In this document: positions 8,584 through 18,251 of the stretch, one piece after another
Layout: each line of letters starts with the position of its first letter
How positions within the stretch are numbered: position 1 is the first letter of the stretch
Assembly: GCA_964631375.1 (NCBI GenBank)
Contig: CAZVYQ010000010.1
Span: 1 to 64,000 of the forward strand
Length of the DNA: 64,000 nucleotides
Origin: JAAYYM01 sp964631375
GTDB lineage: Bacteria; Bacillota; Clostridia; Lachnospirales; Lachnospiraceae
Reading direction: 5' to 3'
Position numbers and translations under genes: made by a program
Notes under the pieces: generated by a model
Databases searched by the model: none
The model's input: only the letters and a program-made list of their open reading frames with translations
Told to the model about the DNA's origin: nothing

Positions 8584-9641
8584 GTTACATTGTCTCCTCT
8601 CACTTGATTTTCCTGCATATACTGTCTTCTGAGCTGTCCGCAGGCACCATCAATGTCTCTGCCCATTTCCCTTCTAATAGTAACATTTATTTGGTTTTTT
8701 TCAAGTTTATTTTTGAATTTCATAATGTCCTGATGATCCGACTCCCGATACGTGCGTTCCTTGACAGGATTCACCGGAATCAGATTGACGTGACAGTTCC
8801 GATTTTCAAGCAGTCGGATCAACTGTTTTGCATCCTCCTCTGTATCATTTACACCCTTGACCAAACTGTATTCAAATGTGATCCTGCGACCGGTCATGTC
8901 AAAATAATACTCACAGGCCTCCATGACATCTGAAATGGAATAACGATTGGCAATCGGCATCAGTTCCTTACGTTTCTCATCTGTTGCTGCATGGAGCGAG
9001 AGTGCCAGAGTCATCTGTAGTTTCTCCTCAGCGAGTTCTCTGATACGAGGCACAAGACCACAGGTAGATACAGTCAGGTTACGCTGACTGATATTCAGTC
9101 CCTTCTCATCTGTCAGCATTCTGATGAAGCGTAGCAATGTGTCATAATTATCCAACGGTTCTCCTGAGCCCATCACCACAACATTGGAAACACGTTCACC
9201 GGTATATCTTGTGATTTCATAAATCTGTGACAACATCTCTCCGGCCGTCAGATTGCGTTCCAATCCATCTATCGTTGAAGCACAAAAACGACATCCCATT
9301 CGACAGCCGACCTGCGACGATATACAGACAGAATTCCCATGCTGATACTGCATCCACACACTTTCAATCATATTGCCGTCATTCAGAGAAAATAAGAATT
9401 TCCTTGTTCCATCCAGTTTAGATTCCTGTACCTTAACCACAGTAACCCCACAAAACGAATAATGACGTCTCATTCGATCTCTGAATTCCTTAGAAAGATC
9501 CGTCATATCATCAAAGCTGACTGCAAGCTTACTGTGCAGCCATCCGTAGATCTGCCCGGCACGAAAAGGCTTCTCTCCCATTTCTATGATATTTTCCCTC
9601 AATTCCTCATATGTAAGAGATAAAATATCGCCCTTTATCAT
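8577..9641 (-). CDS. rlmN: 23S rRNA/tRNA (adenine-C2) methyltransferase RlmN
   Basis: A 354-residue radical SAM enzyme that methylates C2 of A2503 in 23S rRNA, and A37 in some tRNAs, through a methyl-cysteine intermediate. The cluster motif CRMGCRFCAS is present, followed by VVMGSGEPLDNYD and SLHAA. The C-terminal catalytic Cys lies in the segment DIDGACGQLRR. Length and order (rsmB-rlmN-phosphatase-kinase) match the Firmicutes cluster. Confidence 0.97.
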   Translation of the reverse strand: MIKGDILSLTYEELRENIIEMGEKPFRAGQIYGWLHSKLAVSFDDMTDLSKEFRDRMRRHYSFCGVTVVKVQESKLDGTRKFLFSLNDGNMIESVWMQYQHGNSVCISSQVGCRMGCRFCASTIDGLERNLTAGEMLSQIYEITRYTGERVSNVVVMGSGEPLDNYDTLLRFIRMLTDEKGLNISQRNLTVSTCGLVPRIRELAEEKLQMTLALSLHAATDEKRKELMPIANRYSISDVMEACEYYFDMTGRRITFEYSLVKGVNDTEEDAKQLIRLLENRNCHVNLIPVNPVKERTYRESDHQDIMKFKNKLEKNQINVTIRREMGRDIDGACGQLRRQYMQENQVRGDNVTC

Positions 9642-9651
9642 ATCTGTTTTC

Positions 9652-11010
9652 CTATTTCTCTCTGATCAGCCTTGCCATAAAAAAGCCGTCTGTATCGAAT
9701 TGACCGGGTAAAAGCTGTAGATATCCCTGTCGTGTTGTATGGTTGTGTAATTCGTTTGGCAGATAGGTGTCCAGCGAATCAAGGTGATAGGAATAGTTAT
9801 TTACAAACCACATCAAATTATCCACATTTTCTTCCCGATTGACTGTACACGTGCTATAAATCAATGTCCCGCCCGGCTTTACATAGGTATGAATCGCCGT
9901 AAGTATGCTTCGTTGCAAAGCTGCAAGCTCGTGCTGCTGCTGTATACTCATATGATACTTGATATCATTTTTACGACCGATCACACCCAGACCCGAACAC
10001 GGTAGATCTGCAATCAGAACATCTGCCTTCTCCACAGATCCCTCATCATACACTGATGCATCCTTGACCACTGCTTCTATATTATGTAATTTGCATCTTT
10101 GTTTATTCCCTTCAATCAGTTCAGTTTTGCTCTCTGTCAGATCGCGGGCCTCTACATGACCGGAGCCTTTCAGTTTGTCTGCGATACAAACTGCTTTTCC
10201 CCCCGGTGCAGCACATACATCGATCACATAATCTCCCTGTCTGATCCCGGCAATCTCTCCGATCAGCATGGAACTGACATCCTGCACCTGAAACAGACCC
10301 CTTTGAAATGTAGATAACCTACCCAGATAATCATATCCACTGATGGAATACGCACCATCAGGATACTGAAGTCTGATTGCTGTTACATGTTCCTCAGAAA
10401 ACTGTTGTTCCAATTCTTCAGGCGAGATACGACTATGGATACATCGAATCGTCGTTGGGCGATTTTCTAAAAAAGACTGCAGCATCTTTTCAGTTGTCTG
10501 AAAACCATATTCCTGATTCCAGCCTAATACAATCCATTCCGGTACAGAATACCGCACAGACAAATACTGTATTGGTGACCGTTTTGCATCAGGATAGGTG
10601 ATCTGTTCCCTATTTCGATCAATATTACGCAGGACACCGTTGACAAAACCCTTCAGTTGATGGAAGTGTTTCCTCTCCGCCAACTTGACTGCTTCGTTGC
10701 AGACAGCAGAGGAAGGCACCGAATCCATATAAAACAACTGGTATACACTCATTCGGAGAATACATAGAATGACCGGTTTCATTTTCGTTGTTTTTGTTTT
10801 AGAAAACTGGTCAATCATATAGTCTAATAGAATCTGATTCTCTATCGTTCCTTCGGTTACTCTTTTGATAAAGGCACGTTCCTGTTGATCCAGATATTGA
10901 TACTTTTCCAGAACCTCTCTCAAAATCACATGACTGTACCTGTTTGGTTCCCGTCCGGTTTCTAATAGAATACCTAAAATCAATTCTCTTGTGTTGATTG
11001 ATTTAGTCAC
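9652..11010 (-). CDS. rsmB: 16S rRNA (cytosine-967-C5)-methyltransferase RsmB
   Basis: A 452-residue enzyme with an N-terminal NusB-like RNA-binding domain (about 1-140) and a C-terminal SAM methyltransferase domain. SAM-site and catalytic motifs are DVCAAPGGKA, DLPCSGLGVIG and YSTCTVNREEN, which carry both conserved cysteines. I prefer a GTG start at 11010 (VTKSINTRE) over the ATG at 11082. GGAGG lies 8 nt upstream of the GTG, and the longer frame would add an atypical hydrophobic leader and run far into the metallopeptidase gene. With GTG the overlap with that gene is 8 nt. Confidence 0.94.
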   Translation of the reverse strand: MTKSINTRELILGILLETGREPNRYSHVILREVLEKYQYLDQQERAFIKRVTEGTIENQILLDYMIDQFSKTKTTKMKPVILCILRMSVYQLFYMDSVPSSAVCNEAVKLAERKHFHQLKGFVNGVLRNIDRNREQITYPDAKRSPIQYLSVRYSVPEWIVLGWNQEYGFQTTEKMLQSFLENRPTTIRCIHSRISPEELEQQFSEEHVTAIRLQYPDGAYSISGYDYLGRLSTFQRGLFQVQDVSSMLIGEIAGIRQGDYVIDVCAAPGGKAVCIADKLKGSGHVEARDLTESKTELIEGNKQRCKLHNIEAVVKDASVYDEGSVEKADVLIADLPCSGLGVIGRKNDIKYHMSIQQQHELAALQRSILTAIHTYVKPGGTLIYSTCTVNREENVDNLMWFVNNYSYHLDSLDTYLPNELHNHTTRQGYLQLLPGQFDTDGFFMARLIREK

Positions 11011-11713
11011 GTTTTCTGCCTCCGCCAAATAAAAGAACAAGCCGCAATAATTGTAAAATTGATGAAGCAGCAGCGGCCACATAAGTCAGTGCAGCGGCTC
11101 TTAATACCCTGTTTGCACTTTCCAATTCGGTTGTTCCGAGCAGCCCACCATCTTCTAATAGAGCCATAGCCCTTCGTGAAGCGTTGAACTCGACCGGAAG
11201 CGTGACCACCTGAAATAAAACTGCAATTGCAAATACCCATATTCCGATCGTAATCAGCATATTGGATGAACCAAGCAATAGTCCGATTAAAATAATAGGA
11301 ACACCAAGCCTTGAACCCAAATTGGCAGCCGGTACAAGTGCCGAGCGAAGTCTAAGTGGTAAATACTCCTTCTGATCCTGTACTGCATGTCCGCACTCAT
11401 GAGCTGCAACTGAAATTGCTGCCACCGAGGTGGAGCCATATACCTTGTCAGAGAGTCTGATCACTCGGCGGTGTGGATCATAATGATCTGTCAGACTGCC
11501 TGACACCTGTTCCACCCCGATGTCGTAAATCCCTGACATACGCAATATCTTCTCAGCCACCTGAGCTCCTGTCATATTGGAGGCACTCTTGATGCGTGAG
11601 TACTTTGCGTAAGTAGACTGTACTCTTGCTGATGCCCATAATGACAGAATGGCTCCAATCAAAACAAGAATATAGGTGCTGTCCATAAAATAGTAAAAAG
11701 GATTATAATACAT
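11003..11713 (-). CDS. Zinc-dependent membrane metallopeptidase (YugP family)
   Basis: A 236-residue protein with an N-terminal membrane helix, a zinc-protease motif HECGH (in AAHECGHAVQDQ near residue 103) and two or more C-terminal helices. The pattern matches the YugP/DUF232 neutral zinc metallopeptidase family, whose substrate is not established. It lies between fmt and rsmB, a common position in Clostridia. The start is supported by GGGAGG with 6-nt spacing. Confidence 0.9.
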   Translation of the reverse strand: MYYNPFYYFMDSTYILVLIGAILSLWASARVQSTYAKYSRIKSASNMTGAQVAEKILRMSGIYDIGVEQVSGSLTDHYDPHRRVIRLSDKVYGSTSVAAISVAAHECGHAVQDQKEYLPLRLRSALVPAANLGSRLGVPIILIGLLLGSSNMLITIGIWVFAIAVLFQVVTLPVEFNASRRAMALLEDGGLLGTTELESANRVLRAAALTYVAAAASSILQLLRLVLLFGGGRKRD

Positions 11714-11724
11714 CTTCAGCCTCC

Positions 11725-12657
11725 CTAGTTTTCAAATGACATTCCTTCTTCCAGTGGATAGCCCAGCAAAAAACTGGCCGTATCCATCCGCTTCTTTCCC
11801 TCCAGCTGCACTTCCAGAAGTTCCAGCCTGCCTTGCCCGGTGTTGACAACAATTGTTTTTTTTGTAACCTCAGCTATTGTACCCGGTTCACCACAAGCTG
11901 TCTGGTTTATAACTCTTGCTCTCCAGATCTTAAAGGTTTTTCCGTTTAAAAATGTATATGCACTTGGCCATGAATTCAAGCCGCGAATCAATCGTTCAAT
12001 CTCAACTGCACTCTTAAAAAATCTGATGTGTCCCATTTCCTTAGTCAGCATTTTAGCATAAGTAGCTTCTGTGCTGTCCTGTACCGTTGCATGCACTTCT
12101 CCATGTTCGATGATATCCAGTACATCTGTACATAAAGCCGCACCTGCCGATGCCAATTTTACGTAAAGACTGTCACCTGTTTCATCCTGAGCAATCGGCA
12201 CAACCGTTTTTAAAATCATATCACCTGTATCTACACCTTCATTCATCTGCTGAATGGTAACCCCACTCTCTTGTTCTCCATTAATAATGGCCCATTGGAT
12301 CGGTGCGGCACCTCTATATTTCGGAAGCAGTGAAGCATGTACATTGATACACCCATTTTTAGGCATATCCAATATCTCTTTCGATAAAATCTGTCCAAAT
12401 GCAGCTACCACAAAAACATCTGCCTCTAATGTCTTCAACATGGCAACCGCTTCTGGTGCCTTGATCCGTTCAGGCTGATATACAGGTATTCCATGTGCCA
12501 TGGCACACTCCTTCACAGGAGTGGACTGCATTTCCTTTCCCCTGCCTCTTTGTTTATCCGGCTGAGTGATGACTGCCGTTACCACATGTCGGCTTTCAAT
12601 CAATCTTGACAGTATGGTTGCAGCAAATTCGGGAGTTCCCATAAATACAATCTTCAC
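11725..12657 (-). CDS. fmt: Methionyl-tRNA formyltransferase
   Basis: A 310-residue enzyme that formylates initiator Met-tRNA using 10-formyl-THF. Visible signatures are VFMGTPEFA at the N-terminus and the formyl-transfer site HASLLPKYRGAAPI. A C-terminal OB-like domain completes the usual length. Translation starts at GTG, which overlaps the def stop codon as GTGA, so the two genes are translationally coupled. Formylation and deformylation are thus encoded together. Confidence 0.97.
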   Translation of the reverse strand: MKIVFMGTPEFAATILSRLIESRHVVTAVITQPDKQRGRGKEMQSTPVKECAMAHGIPVYQPERIKAPEAVAMLKTLEADVFVVAAFGQILSKEILDMPKNGCINVHASLLPKYRGAAPIQWAIINGEQESGVTIQQMNEGVDTGDMILKTVVPIAQDETGDSLYVKLASAGAALCTDVLDIIEHGEVHATVQDSTEATYAKMLTKEMGHIRFFKSAVEIERLIRGLNSWPSAYTFLNGKTFKIWRARVINQTACGEPGTIAEVTKKTIVVNTGQGRLELLEVQLEGKKRMDTASFLLGYPLEEGMSFEN

Positions 12658-13145
12658 TCGTCGTCATCCTCCTCGTCATCATAGACATCTCTGACATCCA
12701 TCAGTTTTCCTTCTACCCTGTCCACATATAGTTTTCCGTCCAGGTGTTCCAACTCATGGCAGATTGCACGAGCCAGAAGCTGTGTTCCCTCCAGTTCATA
12801 GGGCTGCATGTTCTCATCCAGTGCGAGTGCTTTTACATAATCCGGTCTTGTTACGATGCCGGTCTTTCCCGGAACACTCAGGCAGCCTTCATTTCCGGTC
12901 TGTTCGCCTGATGTCTCTATGATTTTCGGATTTACCAACACATGTGGCCCATCACCCGCATCAATCACTACAATTCTTTTCAGAATTCCGACCTGTGATG
13001 CTGCAAGCCCGGCTCCCTGTGCGTCATACATTGTTTCCAGCATATCATCGATCAATGTTTTTAGACGCGGCGTCATCTCCGAAACCTCCTTACACACCTT
13101 AGTCAATACCGGATCTCCGATTTCTCTGATTGTTCTGATTGCCAT
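12654..13145 (-). CDS. def: Peptide deformylase
   Basis: A 163-residue metalloprotease that removes the N-formyl group from nascent proteins. All three family motifs are present: GAGLAASQVG, EGCLSVPG and HELEHLDGKLYVD, which provide the metal-binding Cys and two His plus the catalytic Glu. The C-terminus is strongly acidic (DDEEDDDE). The upstream GGAGG is well placed, and the gene follows priA after 15 nt. Confidence 0.97.
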   Translation of the reverse strand: MAIRTIREIGDPVLTKVCKEVSEMTPRLKTLIDDMLETMYDAQGAGLAASQVGILKRIVVIDAGDGPHVLVNPKIIETSGEQTGNEGCLSVPGKTGIVTRPDYVKALALDENMQPYELEGTQLLARAICHELEHLDGKLYVDRVEGKLMDVRDVYDDEEDDDE

Positions 13146-13160
13146 GTAGCAAAACCTCCG

Positions 13161-15428
13161 TTAGTAAGAATTCATCGGGTCAAAGTCGAACTGTACCCTG
13201 ATTTCCTTTGATTCATCTGTTTCCATCCACTGTTCTATTTGATCCTTACACAGTGTCAGGATATTATAATCTGCCGATTTGATATAAATCATACGACGAT
13301 ATATATCGTTTATCTTATTGATCGATGCCTCTGCAGGTCCGATGACAGAAAAATTACCCTTAATTATATCATGATTTGCATCAAAATTCACCTGTTTTGT
13401 GAACTCCCTCAGAAGCGTCGCAATTTTACTACTGTACTGCATAGCAGCTTCTTCATCTGCAGCCTCCGTCAGAACTGCCAGCATATGTCCGGCCGGTGGA
13501 TAATTCATAAGCTCTCTGTACCCGATCTCCTCACGATAAAACATACCATAGTCCTGTGCCGCAGCTGATATGATACTATAATGCTCCGGACGATACGTCT
13601 GTATCACCACCTCGCCCGGCTTTTGATCTCTTCCTGCCCGCCCGGCTGCCTGCGTCAACAGTTGAAAAGTTCGCTCAGCGGCCCGATAGTCATTTACATT
13701 CAGTGACATATCCGCTGCAAGGATACCAACCAAGGTGACATCAGCAAAATCATGTCCCTTAACGATCATCTGTGTTCCAATCAGGATATCGGCTTCATGG
13801 TTTGCAAATGTACTCAAAATTTTCTCATGCCCATCCTTGGTTCTGGTCGTATCCATGTCCATCCTGAGTACACGTGCTTTAGGAAATGTTTTGCAAATCT
13901 CCTGTTCAATCTGTTGTGTACCGGCCTTCATCCCACCAATATACCTTGACCCACATGAGGGACATACTGTGACTTGTGGTTGTTCATAGCCGCAATAATG
14001 ACAGATCAACTTCTTATGAGCATGTACCGAGAGGGAGACATCACAATGTGGACATTTCATTACATATCCGCATGCACGACAGGAAACAAACCCTGCATAA
14101 CCTCTACGATTTAAAAACAACATGATCTGTTCATGCTTTTCCAGTCTGTCTTCGATCAACTCATAGAGTTGTCTGCTGAATATGGAGCGATTGCCACTGC
14201 GTAATTCCTCCTTCAAATCTACTGTATATACCTGTGGCAGAGAAGCATTGACTGCACGGTTATGTAATTCATATAATTTGTACTCGCCCTTTTGTGCCTT
14301 ATAATATGACTCTACGGATGGTGTGGCAGAACCAAGCAGCACCGATGCACCATGCATAGCTGCCAATTCGATTGCCACCTCTCTCGCATGATATTTTGGC
14401 ATCGTATCACTCTTGTATGCTCCTTCATGCTCTTCATCAATCACAATCAATCCCACATGTTCAAATGGTGTAAACAGTGCCGAACGCGGCCCTATGATGA
14501 CATCCAGCTGACCTTTTCTGGCACGTTCAAACTGATCATACTTTTCTCCATCTGACAGCCTGGAATGTAATGTCGATACTCTCTCTCCAAATCGTTTATA
14601 AAATCGAAGCACCATCTGATAGGTCAGTGCAATCTCAGGAATCAGAACAATCGCCTGCTTACCTGCTCTGACAGTTTCTTCGATCAAATCCATATAGACT
14701 TCTGTCTTGCCGCTTCCCGTCACCCCATGAAGTAAATAGGTTCTTTGGATTCCTTGTCTCATATCTGCCTTGACAGCATCTGCTATTTTCTGCTGCATCG
14801 GATTCAACTGGCAGGTTTCCGTCTCCTGCTTCATATGTGCCGTCGGATTGCGATAAACCTGTTCTGTGACAACAGACAGAACCCCCTGTTCCTCCATGGC
14901 TCGAATCGTTGCTGCCGATATATTTAATTTTGATAAAACAAGATCATAAAACAGTATTTTTTCACGAATCAGTTCCTCCAGGACACGAGCTCTGGCTACC
15001 TGATGCTTAGATCGATAATAGGCCAGTTGATTGCTCGCCTCCATAGACTCCTGCTTTAAGATAAGGTATCTTTTCTCTTTTGGCTTTACTTTCTTCTTGA
15101 TCGGAAGAACTGTTTTCAAAGCAGCGATCATAGTAGATCCGTAATTTTGCTTCATCCACCATGCCAGTTGTATTAACTTTGATTCTACGAGCATATCATC
15201 TGTTATAATACTGTGCAGATATTTCATCCGCTCCTCAGGAAATTCCGCATGATCTGTTAATTCCAGAACATAGCCTTTGATCAGTCGGTTTCCCTTTCCA
15301 AACGGTACATAAACTAAGGCACCCGGTTGCAGGCTGCCTTGTAATGCATCAGGAACCAGATATTGAAAGGTTTTATCCAGCTTCTCATGCGAGATATCAA
15401 CTATAATATTTGCATACTTTCCATTCAT
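13161..15428 (-). CDS. priA: Primosomal protein N' (replication restart helicase PriA)
   Basis: A 755-residue 3'-5' DNA helicase that reloads the replisome at stalled forks. The N-terminal DNA-binding region is followed by Walker A HGVTGSGKTEV, Walker B IDEEHEGAYKS and helicase motifs through QAAGRAGRD. Between them lies the zinc-binding insert with eight cysteines in CxxC pairs (CRACG, CPHC, CHYCG, CPSCG). A longer frame begins at 15536, but residues before MNGKYANIIVD do not fit the family; no strong ribosome binding site is visible at either place, so the start is less certain than the function. Confidence 0.93.
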   Translation of the reverse strand: MNGKYANIIVDISHEKLDKTFQYLVPDALQGSLQPGALVYVPFGKGNRLIKGYVLELTDHAEFPEERMKYLHSIITDDMLVESKLIQLAWWMKQNYGSTMIAALKTVLPIKKKVKPKEKRYLILKQESMEASNQLAYYRSKHQVARARVLEELIREKILFYDLVLSKLNISAATIRAMEEQGVLSVVTEQVYRNPTAHMKQETETCQLNPMQQKIADAVKADMRQGIQRTYLLHGVTGSGKTEVYMDLIEETVRAGKQAIVLIPEIALTYQMVLRFYKRFGERVSTLHSRLSDGEKYDQFERARKGQLDVIIGPRSALFTPFEHVGLIVIDEEHEGAYKSDTMPKYHAREVAIELAAMHGASVLLGSATPSVESYYKAQKGEYKLYELHNRAVNASLPQVYTVDLKEELRSGNRSIFSRQLYELIEDRLEKHEQIMLFLNRRGYAGFVSCRACGYVMKCPHCDVSLSVHAHKKLICHYCGYEQPQVTVCPSCGSRYIGGMKAGTQQIEQEICKTFPKARVLRMDMDTTRTKDGHEKILSTFANHEADILIGTQMIVKGHDFADVTLVGILAADMSLNVNDYRAAERTFQLLTQAAGRAGRDQKPGEVVIQTYRPEHYSIISAAAQDYGMFYREEIGYRELMNYPPAGHMLAVLTEAADEEAAMQYSSKIATLLREFTKQVNFDANHDIIKGNFSVIGPAEASINKINDIYRRMIYIKSADYNILTLCKDQIEQWMETDESKEIRVQFDFDPMNSY

Positions 15429-15653
15429 GTGACAAGAATACCACAAATTAATATCCATTTCAAACCATATCAACGAGCTGAAATTACAAGATATTGGATT
15501 GTACTTTTTTAAAAACAATAAAAAAAGATGAAACAATTATATATAAATGATCGTTATCCATAATAGGTACTATTGATAAAAAACACAAGATATATGACAA
15601 AAGTAACTTCACATACTACAATATATCGTGTAAAATAAAAAACAATGTACTTA

Positions 15654-15682
15654 TTGACAATTCCATTTTTTTGTATTATTGT
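15654..15682 (+). promoter_or_regulatory. Predicted sigma-A promoter of the first exporter operon
   Basis: A perfect -35 TTGACA (15654-15659) is followed after 17 nt by TATTGT (15677-15682), a 4/6 match to the -10 consensus. The predicted start near 15689 falls inside the palindrome that follows. The weak -10 and the overlapping palindrome suggest a regulated promoter. Confidence 0.65.
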
Positions 15683-15684
15683 AC

Positions 15685-15710
15685 TACTGTATTATTCGCA
15701 TAATACAGTA
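15685..15710. promoter_or_regulatory. Perfect 11-bp inverted repeat, probable repressor operator
   Basis: The sequence is TACTGTATTAT, a TCGC spacer, and the exact reverse complement ATAATACAGTA. It lies between the -10 box and the ribosome binding site (15717-15722), so a bound dimer would block transcription start. An extra half-site TGTATTATT at 15672-15680 repeats the one at 15688-15696 at 16-nt spacing. The regulator gene is not in the window; GntR-, TetR- or PadR-type dimers are all possible. Confidence 0.65.
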
Positions 15711-15730
15711 TTGTTTAGGAGGAAATGAAT

Positions 15731-16435
15731 TTGAATAATCTCATTACGATTCGGGATATGTGCAAGATTTACAATCCGGGAGAAAATGAAGTCCGTGCGC
15801 TGGATCATATCAATCTCACCATCAACAGGGGCGAGTATGTTGCCATTATTGGTCAGTCAGGAAGCGGTAAATCTACATTAATGAACATGTTGGGCTGTCT
15901 GGATGTTCCTACCAGTGGTGATTATTACCTGAACGGTTCAGATGTTGCTTCACTGCAGGATGATGAGTTGTCTGATATACGAAATCATGAGATCGGATTT
16001 ATCTTTCAAGGCTTTAATCTGATCGCCAATCTAACCGCTTTGGAAAATGTTGAGCTTCCCTTAATGTATCGTGGAGTTTCAAAATCCAAACGTGAAAAAT
16101 TATCCATGGATGCCTTAAATAAAGTAGGTCTCGGAAAACGAATGTCCCATAAGCCCTCGGAAATGTCAGGTGGACAACAACAGCGTGTTGCCATTGCAAG
16201 AGCCATTGCTCAGGCACCTCCTATCATACTGGCAGATGAGCCTACAGGAAATCTGGATACACACTCAACCAAAGAAATCATTTCTATTTTGAAAGATTTA
16301 CATAAAGAAGGACGCACAGTCATCCTGATCACACATGATAATGAAATTGCTGCTCAGGCAAAACGTGTCGTCAAAATACGTGACGGGCAAATTGAGAGAG
16401 ACTATATGAACACAGACGAGGGAGAAGAATTATGA
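15731..16435 (+). CDS. ABC transporter ATP-binding protein (MacB/LolD type)
   Basis: A 234-residue ATPase of the family that powers MacB- and FtsX-like permeases. Walker A is GQSGSGKSTL, the signature is MSGGQQQRVAIARA and Walker B is IILADEPTGNLD. I favour the TTG start at 15731 because AGGAGG (15717-15722) is 8 nt away; the ATG two codons earlier at 15725 would be only 2 nt from it. The 3' end overlaps the next gene by 4 nt. It is the first gene of an ATPase-adaptor-permease-permease operon. Confidence 0.95.
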   Translation: MNNLITIRDMCKIYNPGENEVRALDHINLTINRGEYVAIIGQSGSGKSTLMNMLGCLDVPTSGDYYLNGSDVASLQDDELSDIRNHEIGFIFQGFNLIANLTALENVELPLMYRGVSKSKREKLSMDALNKVGLGKRMSHKPSEMSGGQQQRVAIARAIAQAPPIILADEPTGNLDTHSTKEIISILKDLHKEGRTVILITHDNEIAAQAKRVVKIRDGQIERDYMNTDEGEEL

Positions 16436-18237
16436 AACCAGAAAAAGAAAACAAAGAATTAGATGCTGAGATGGAGGTACTGGATCTGGCTCCAAAGAAA
16501 AAAGATCCGCAAAAAGCAAAGAAAAAGAAAAAAATCATTAGACGCTGTATCATCGGTGCTGTTGCTGTCATTCTTCTCGTGGTCATTGTCGTTTTTAATG
16601 CGAATGCTAAAAACGCACTTCCAATGGTCGGTGTTGCAGATCTGACAATGGGTGATGTAGAAGAAACCATTTCCTCGAGTGGTTTTGTTACAAGCGAAAA
16701 ATCAAAGACTTATTTTGCACCTGCCAATGTCACGGTTGCCGATGTAACTTTGAAAACCGGCGATAAAGTAAGTGCCAGTGACAAACTGTTATCCTTTGAC
16801 ACCTCAGATTTATCACTTGAAACAGAAAAGGCTTCCTTACAGGCTGTATCGGCAGATGAGGACTACAAACAATCCATGTACGAAAGTGCCAAGGCAGAAC
16901 AGGATTATGCTATTGCAAAAGCCAATGTAGATACATACAAACTGCTGATCGTACTACAGCGTAATTATATCAATGACATCAATGCAGCCATCTCAGGTAA
17001 GACCAACAACCTTGCACAAAGTGCACAGTGTATCAAAGATGGAATTGCTAAACAGATCAACTCCAAAAATGATGAGATAACAAATAAAAACAAAGAAATT
17101 AATGAAATTCTCGGTTCCAACGGCAATCCTACCGATCTTGCACGTTATACAAAGTTAAAAAATGAAATACTGGATCTGACCAACGAAACCGGTGATCTTT
17201 CCTCTGCTGAGGCACATGTATATTACACAGTCGACACCATCGCAGAAAACAGACAGCTTGCCACTGCTCAGAACCTGTTGTCCGACATGCAGTCCTATTT
17301 ATCCAAGGATGAAGCTAAGATGGAAGCAGCAGAAAAAGCCAAGTTAGACGCACATGCCAGAGAAAAACTCAAGGCAGATAATCAGATCCAACAGATTACC
17401 GCAGAGTCCGCACAGGAAGACTTTTCAGAAGCGTCCGAAGGAATCTATGCCGATTTCAATGGTATTATTTCTGATATGACTGCAGTCAGCGGTGCTCCAA
17501 TTGTAAAGGGTGGTCAACTTTTAACATTGCAAAGTACAGAAGATGTTATGATTAATGTTCCGATCTCAAAATACAACCTTTCAAAGGTTGCAATCGGTCA
17601 AAAAGCTGATATCACAATTGCAGGCAATCAGTATCAGGGAACGGTTACCCGTATTAACGGAATTGCCGTAAAGAATGAATCCGGTACTCCTGTGATTAAT
17701 GCAGAGGTACATATCGATAACCCGGATCAGTCTATTTATCTCGGAATCGAAGCAAAGGTTGTGATCCATACTGCTTCCTCCACAAACGTACTGTTGGCAC
17801 CTGTAGAAACCGTTAATACTGATAATGAAGGTCAGTTCTGCTATGTAATTGAAAATGATGTCCTGATCAGAAAAAATGTAGTCACCGGTGTCTCCTCTGA
17901 TACAGTCATCGAGATCAAGGAAGGTCTCAAGATGGGTGATCAGGTAGTAAATGATTATACTATGACACTGACAGACGGTATGCCTGCAAAGGCACGCCCA
18001 ACCATCGATCCGGACGCCACTGATGCTGTGGAAGGTGAAGTTTCTGATACCTCCTCAGAAGATGCTGATGGCACAACCACAGATGAAGGCACTACAGAGG
18101 AAACAGAAACTGAATCTAATGATACAGAGACAGAATCTGATGCAACCGATGATACTGCTGCTTCTGATGACACTGCTGATTCCACGACTGCCGATACCAT
18201 CACAATTAGTGCAGGGGCATCTGCCGCTACTGAGTAA
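16432..18237 (+). CDS. Membrane-fusion/adaptor protein (HlyD/MacA-like) with acidic tail
   Basis: A 601-residue adaptor. A Lys-rich cytoplasmic N-terminus precedes one membrane helix (about residues 34-56). A long predicted coiled coil (about 130-335) is inserted in a biotinyl-lipoyl-like domain, and beta-barrel segments follow (AIGQKADITIAGNQYQGTV region). The last ~75 residues, from about 524, are almost all Thr, Asp, Glu, Ser and Ala, an unusual extension. In monoderms such adaptors work with FtsX-type permeases, possibly to reach across the wall. The start overlaps the ATPase stop (ATGA). Confidence 0.9.
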   Translation: MKPEKENKELDAEMEVLDLAPKKKDPQKAKKKKKIIRRCIIGAVAVILLVVIVVFNANAKNALPMVGVADLTMGDVEETISSSGFVTSEKSKTYFAPANVTVADVTLKTGDKVSASDKLLSFDTSDLSLETEKASLQAVSADEDYKQSMYESAKAEQDYAIAKANVDTYKLLIVLQRNYINDINAAISGKTNNLAQSAQCIKDGIAKQINSKNDEITNKNKEINEILGSNGNPTDLARYTKLKNEILDLTNETGDLSSAEAHVYYTVDTIAENRQLATAQNLLSDMQSYLSKDEAKMEAAEKAKLDAHAREKLKADNQIQQITAESAQEDFSEASEGIYADFNGIISDMTAVSGAPIVKGGQLLTLQSTEDVMINVPISKYNLSKVAIGQKADITIAGNQYQGTVTRINGIAVKNESGTPVINAEVHIDNPDQSIYLGIEAKVVIHTASSTNVLLAPVETVNTDNEGQFCYVIENDVLIRKNVVTGVSSDTVIEIKEGLKMGDQVVNDYTMTLTDGMPAKARPTIDPDATDAVEGEVSDTSSEDADGTTTDEGTTEETETESNDTETESDATDDTAASDDTADSTTADTITISAGASAATE

Positions 18238-18251
18238 ACAGGGAGTTTATT

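Larger units (their letters stand above)
15429..15730. other. Divergent intergenic region between priA and the exporter operon
   Basis: About 300 AT-rich bases with no credible gene. The right third carries the exporter promoter, a palindromic operator and the ribosome binding site, listed separately. On the minus side I see several AT-rich hexamers that could serve priA, but none with a convincing -35/-10 pair. The left 100 bases can be read as a 5' extension of priA, which I reject. Confidence 0.7.

Noticed and set aside
15429..15536. Longer N-terminus for PriA
   Set aside because: The extra 36 residues are hydrophobic and Phe/Leu-rich with no ribosome binding site, and PriA normally begins near MNGKYANIIVD.
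15654..15710. MerR-type promoter (long spacer with operator between -35 and -10)
   Set aside because: The palindrome lies downstream of the -10 rather than in the spacer, and the only workable -10 has a normal 17-nt spacer.
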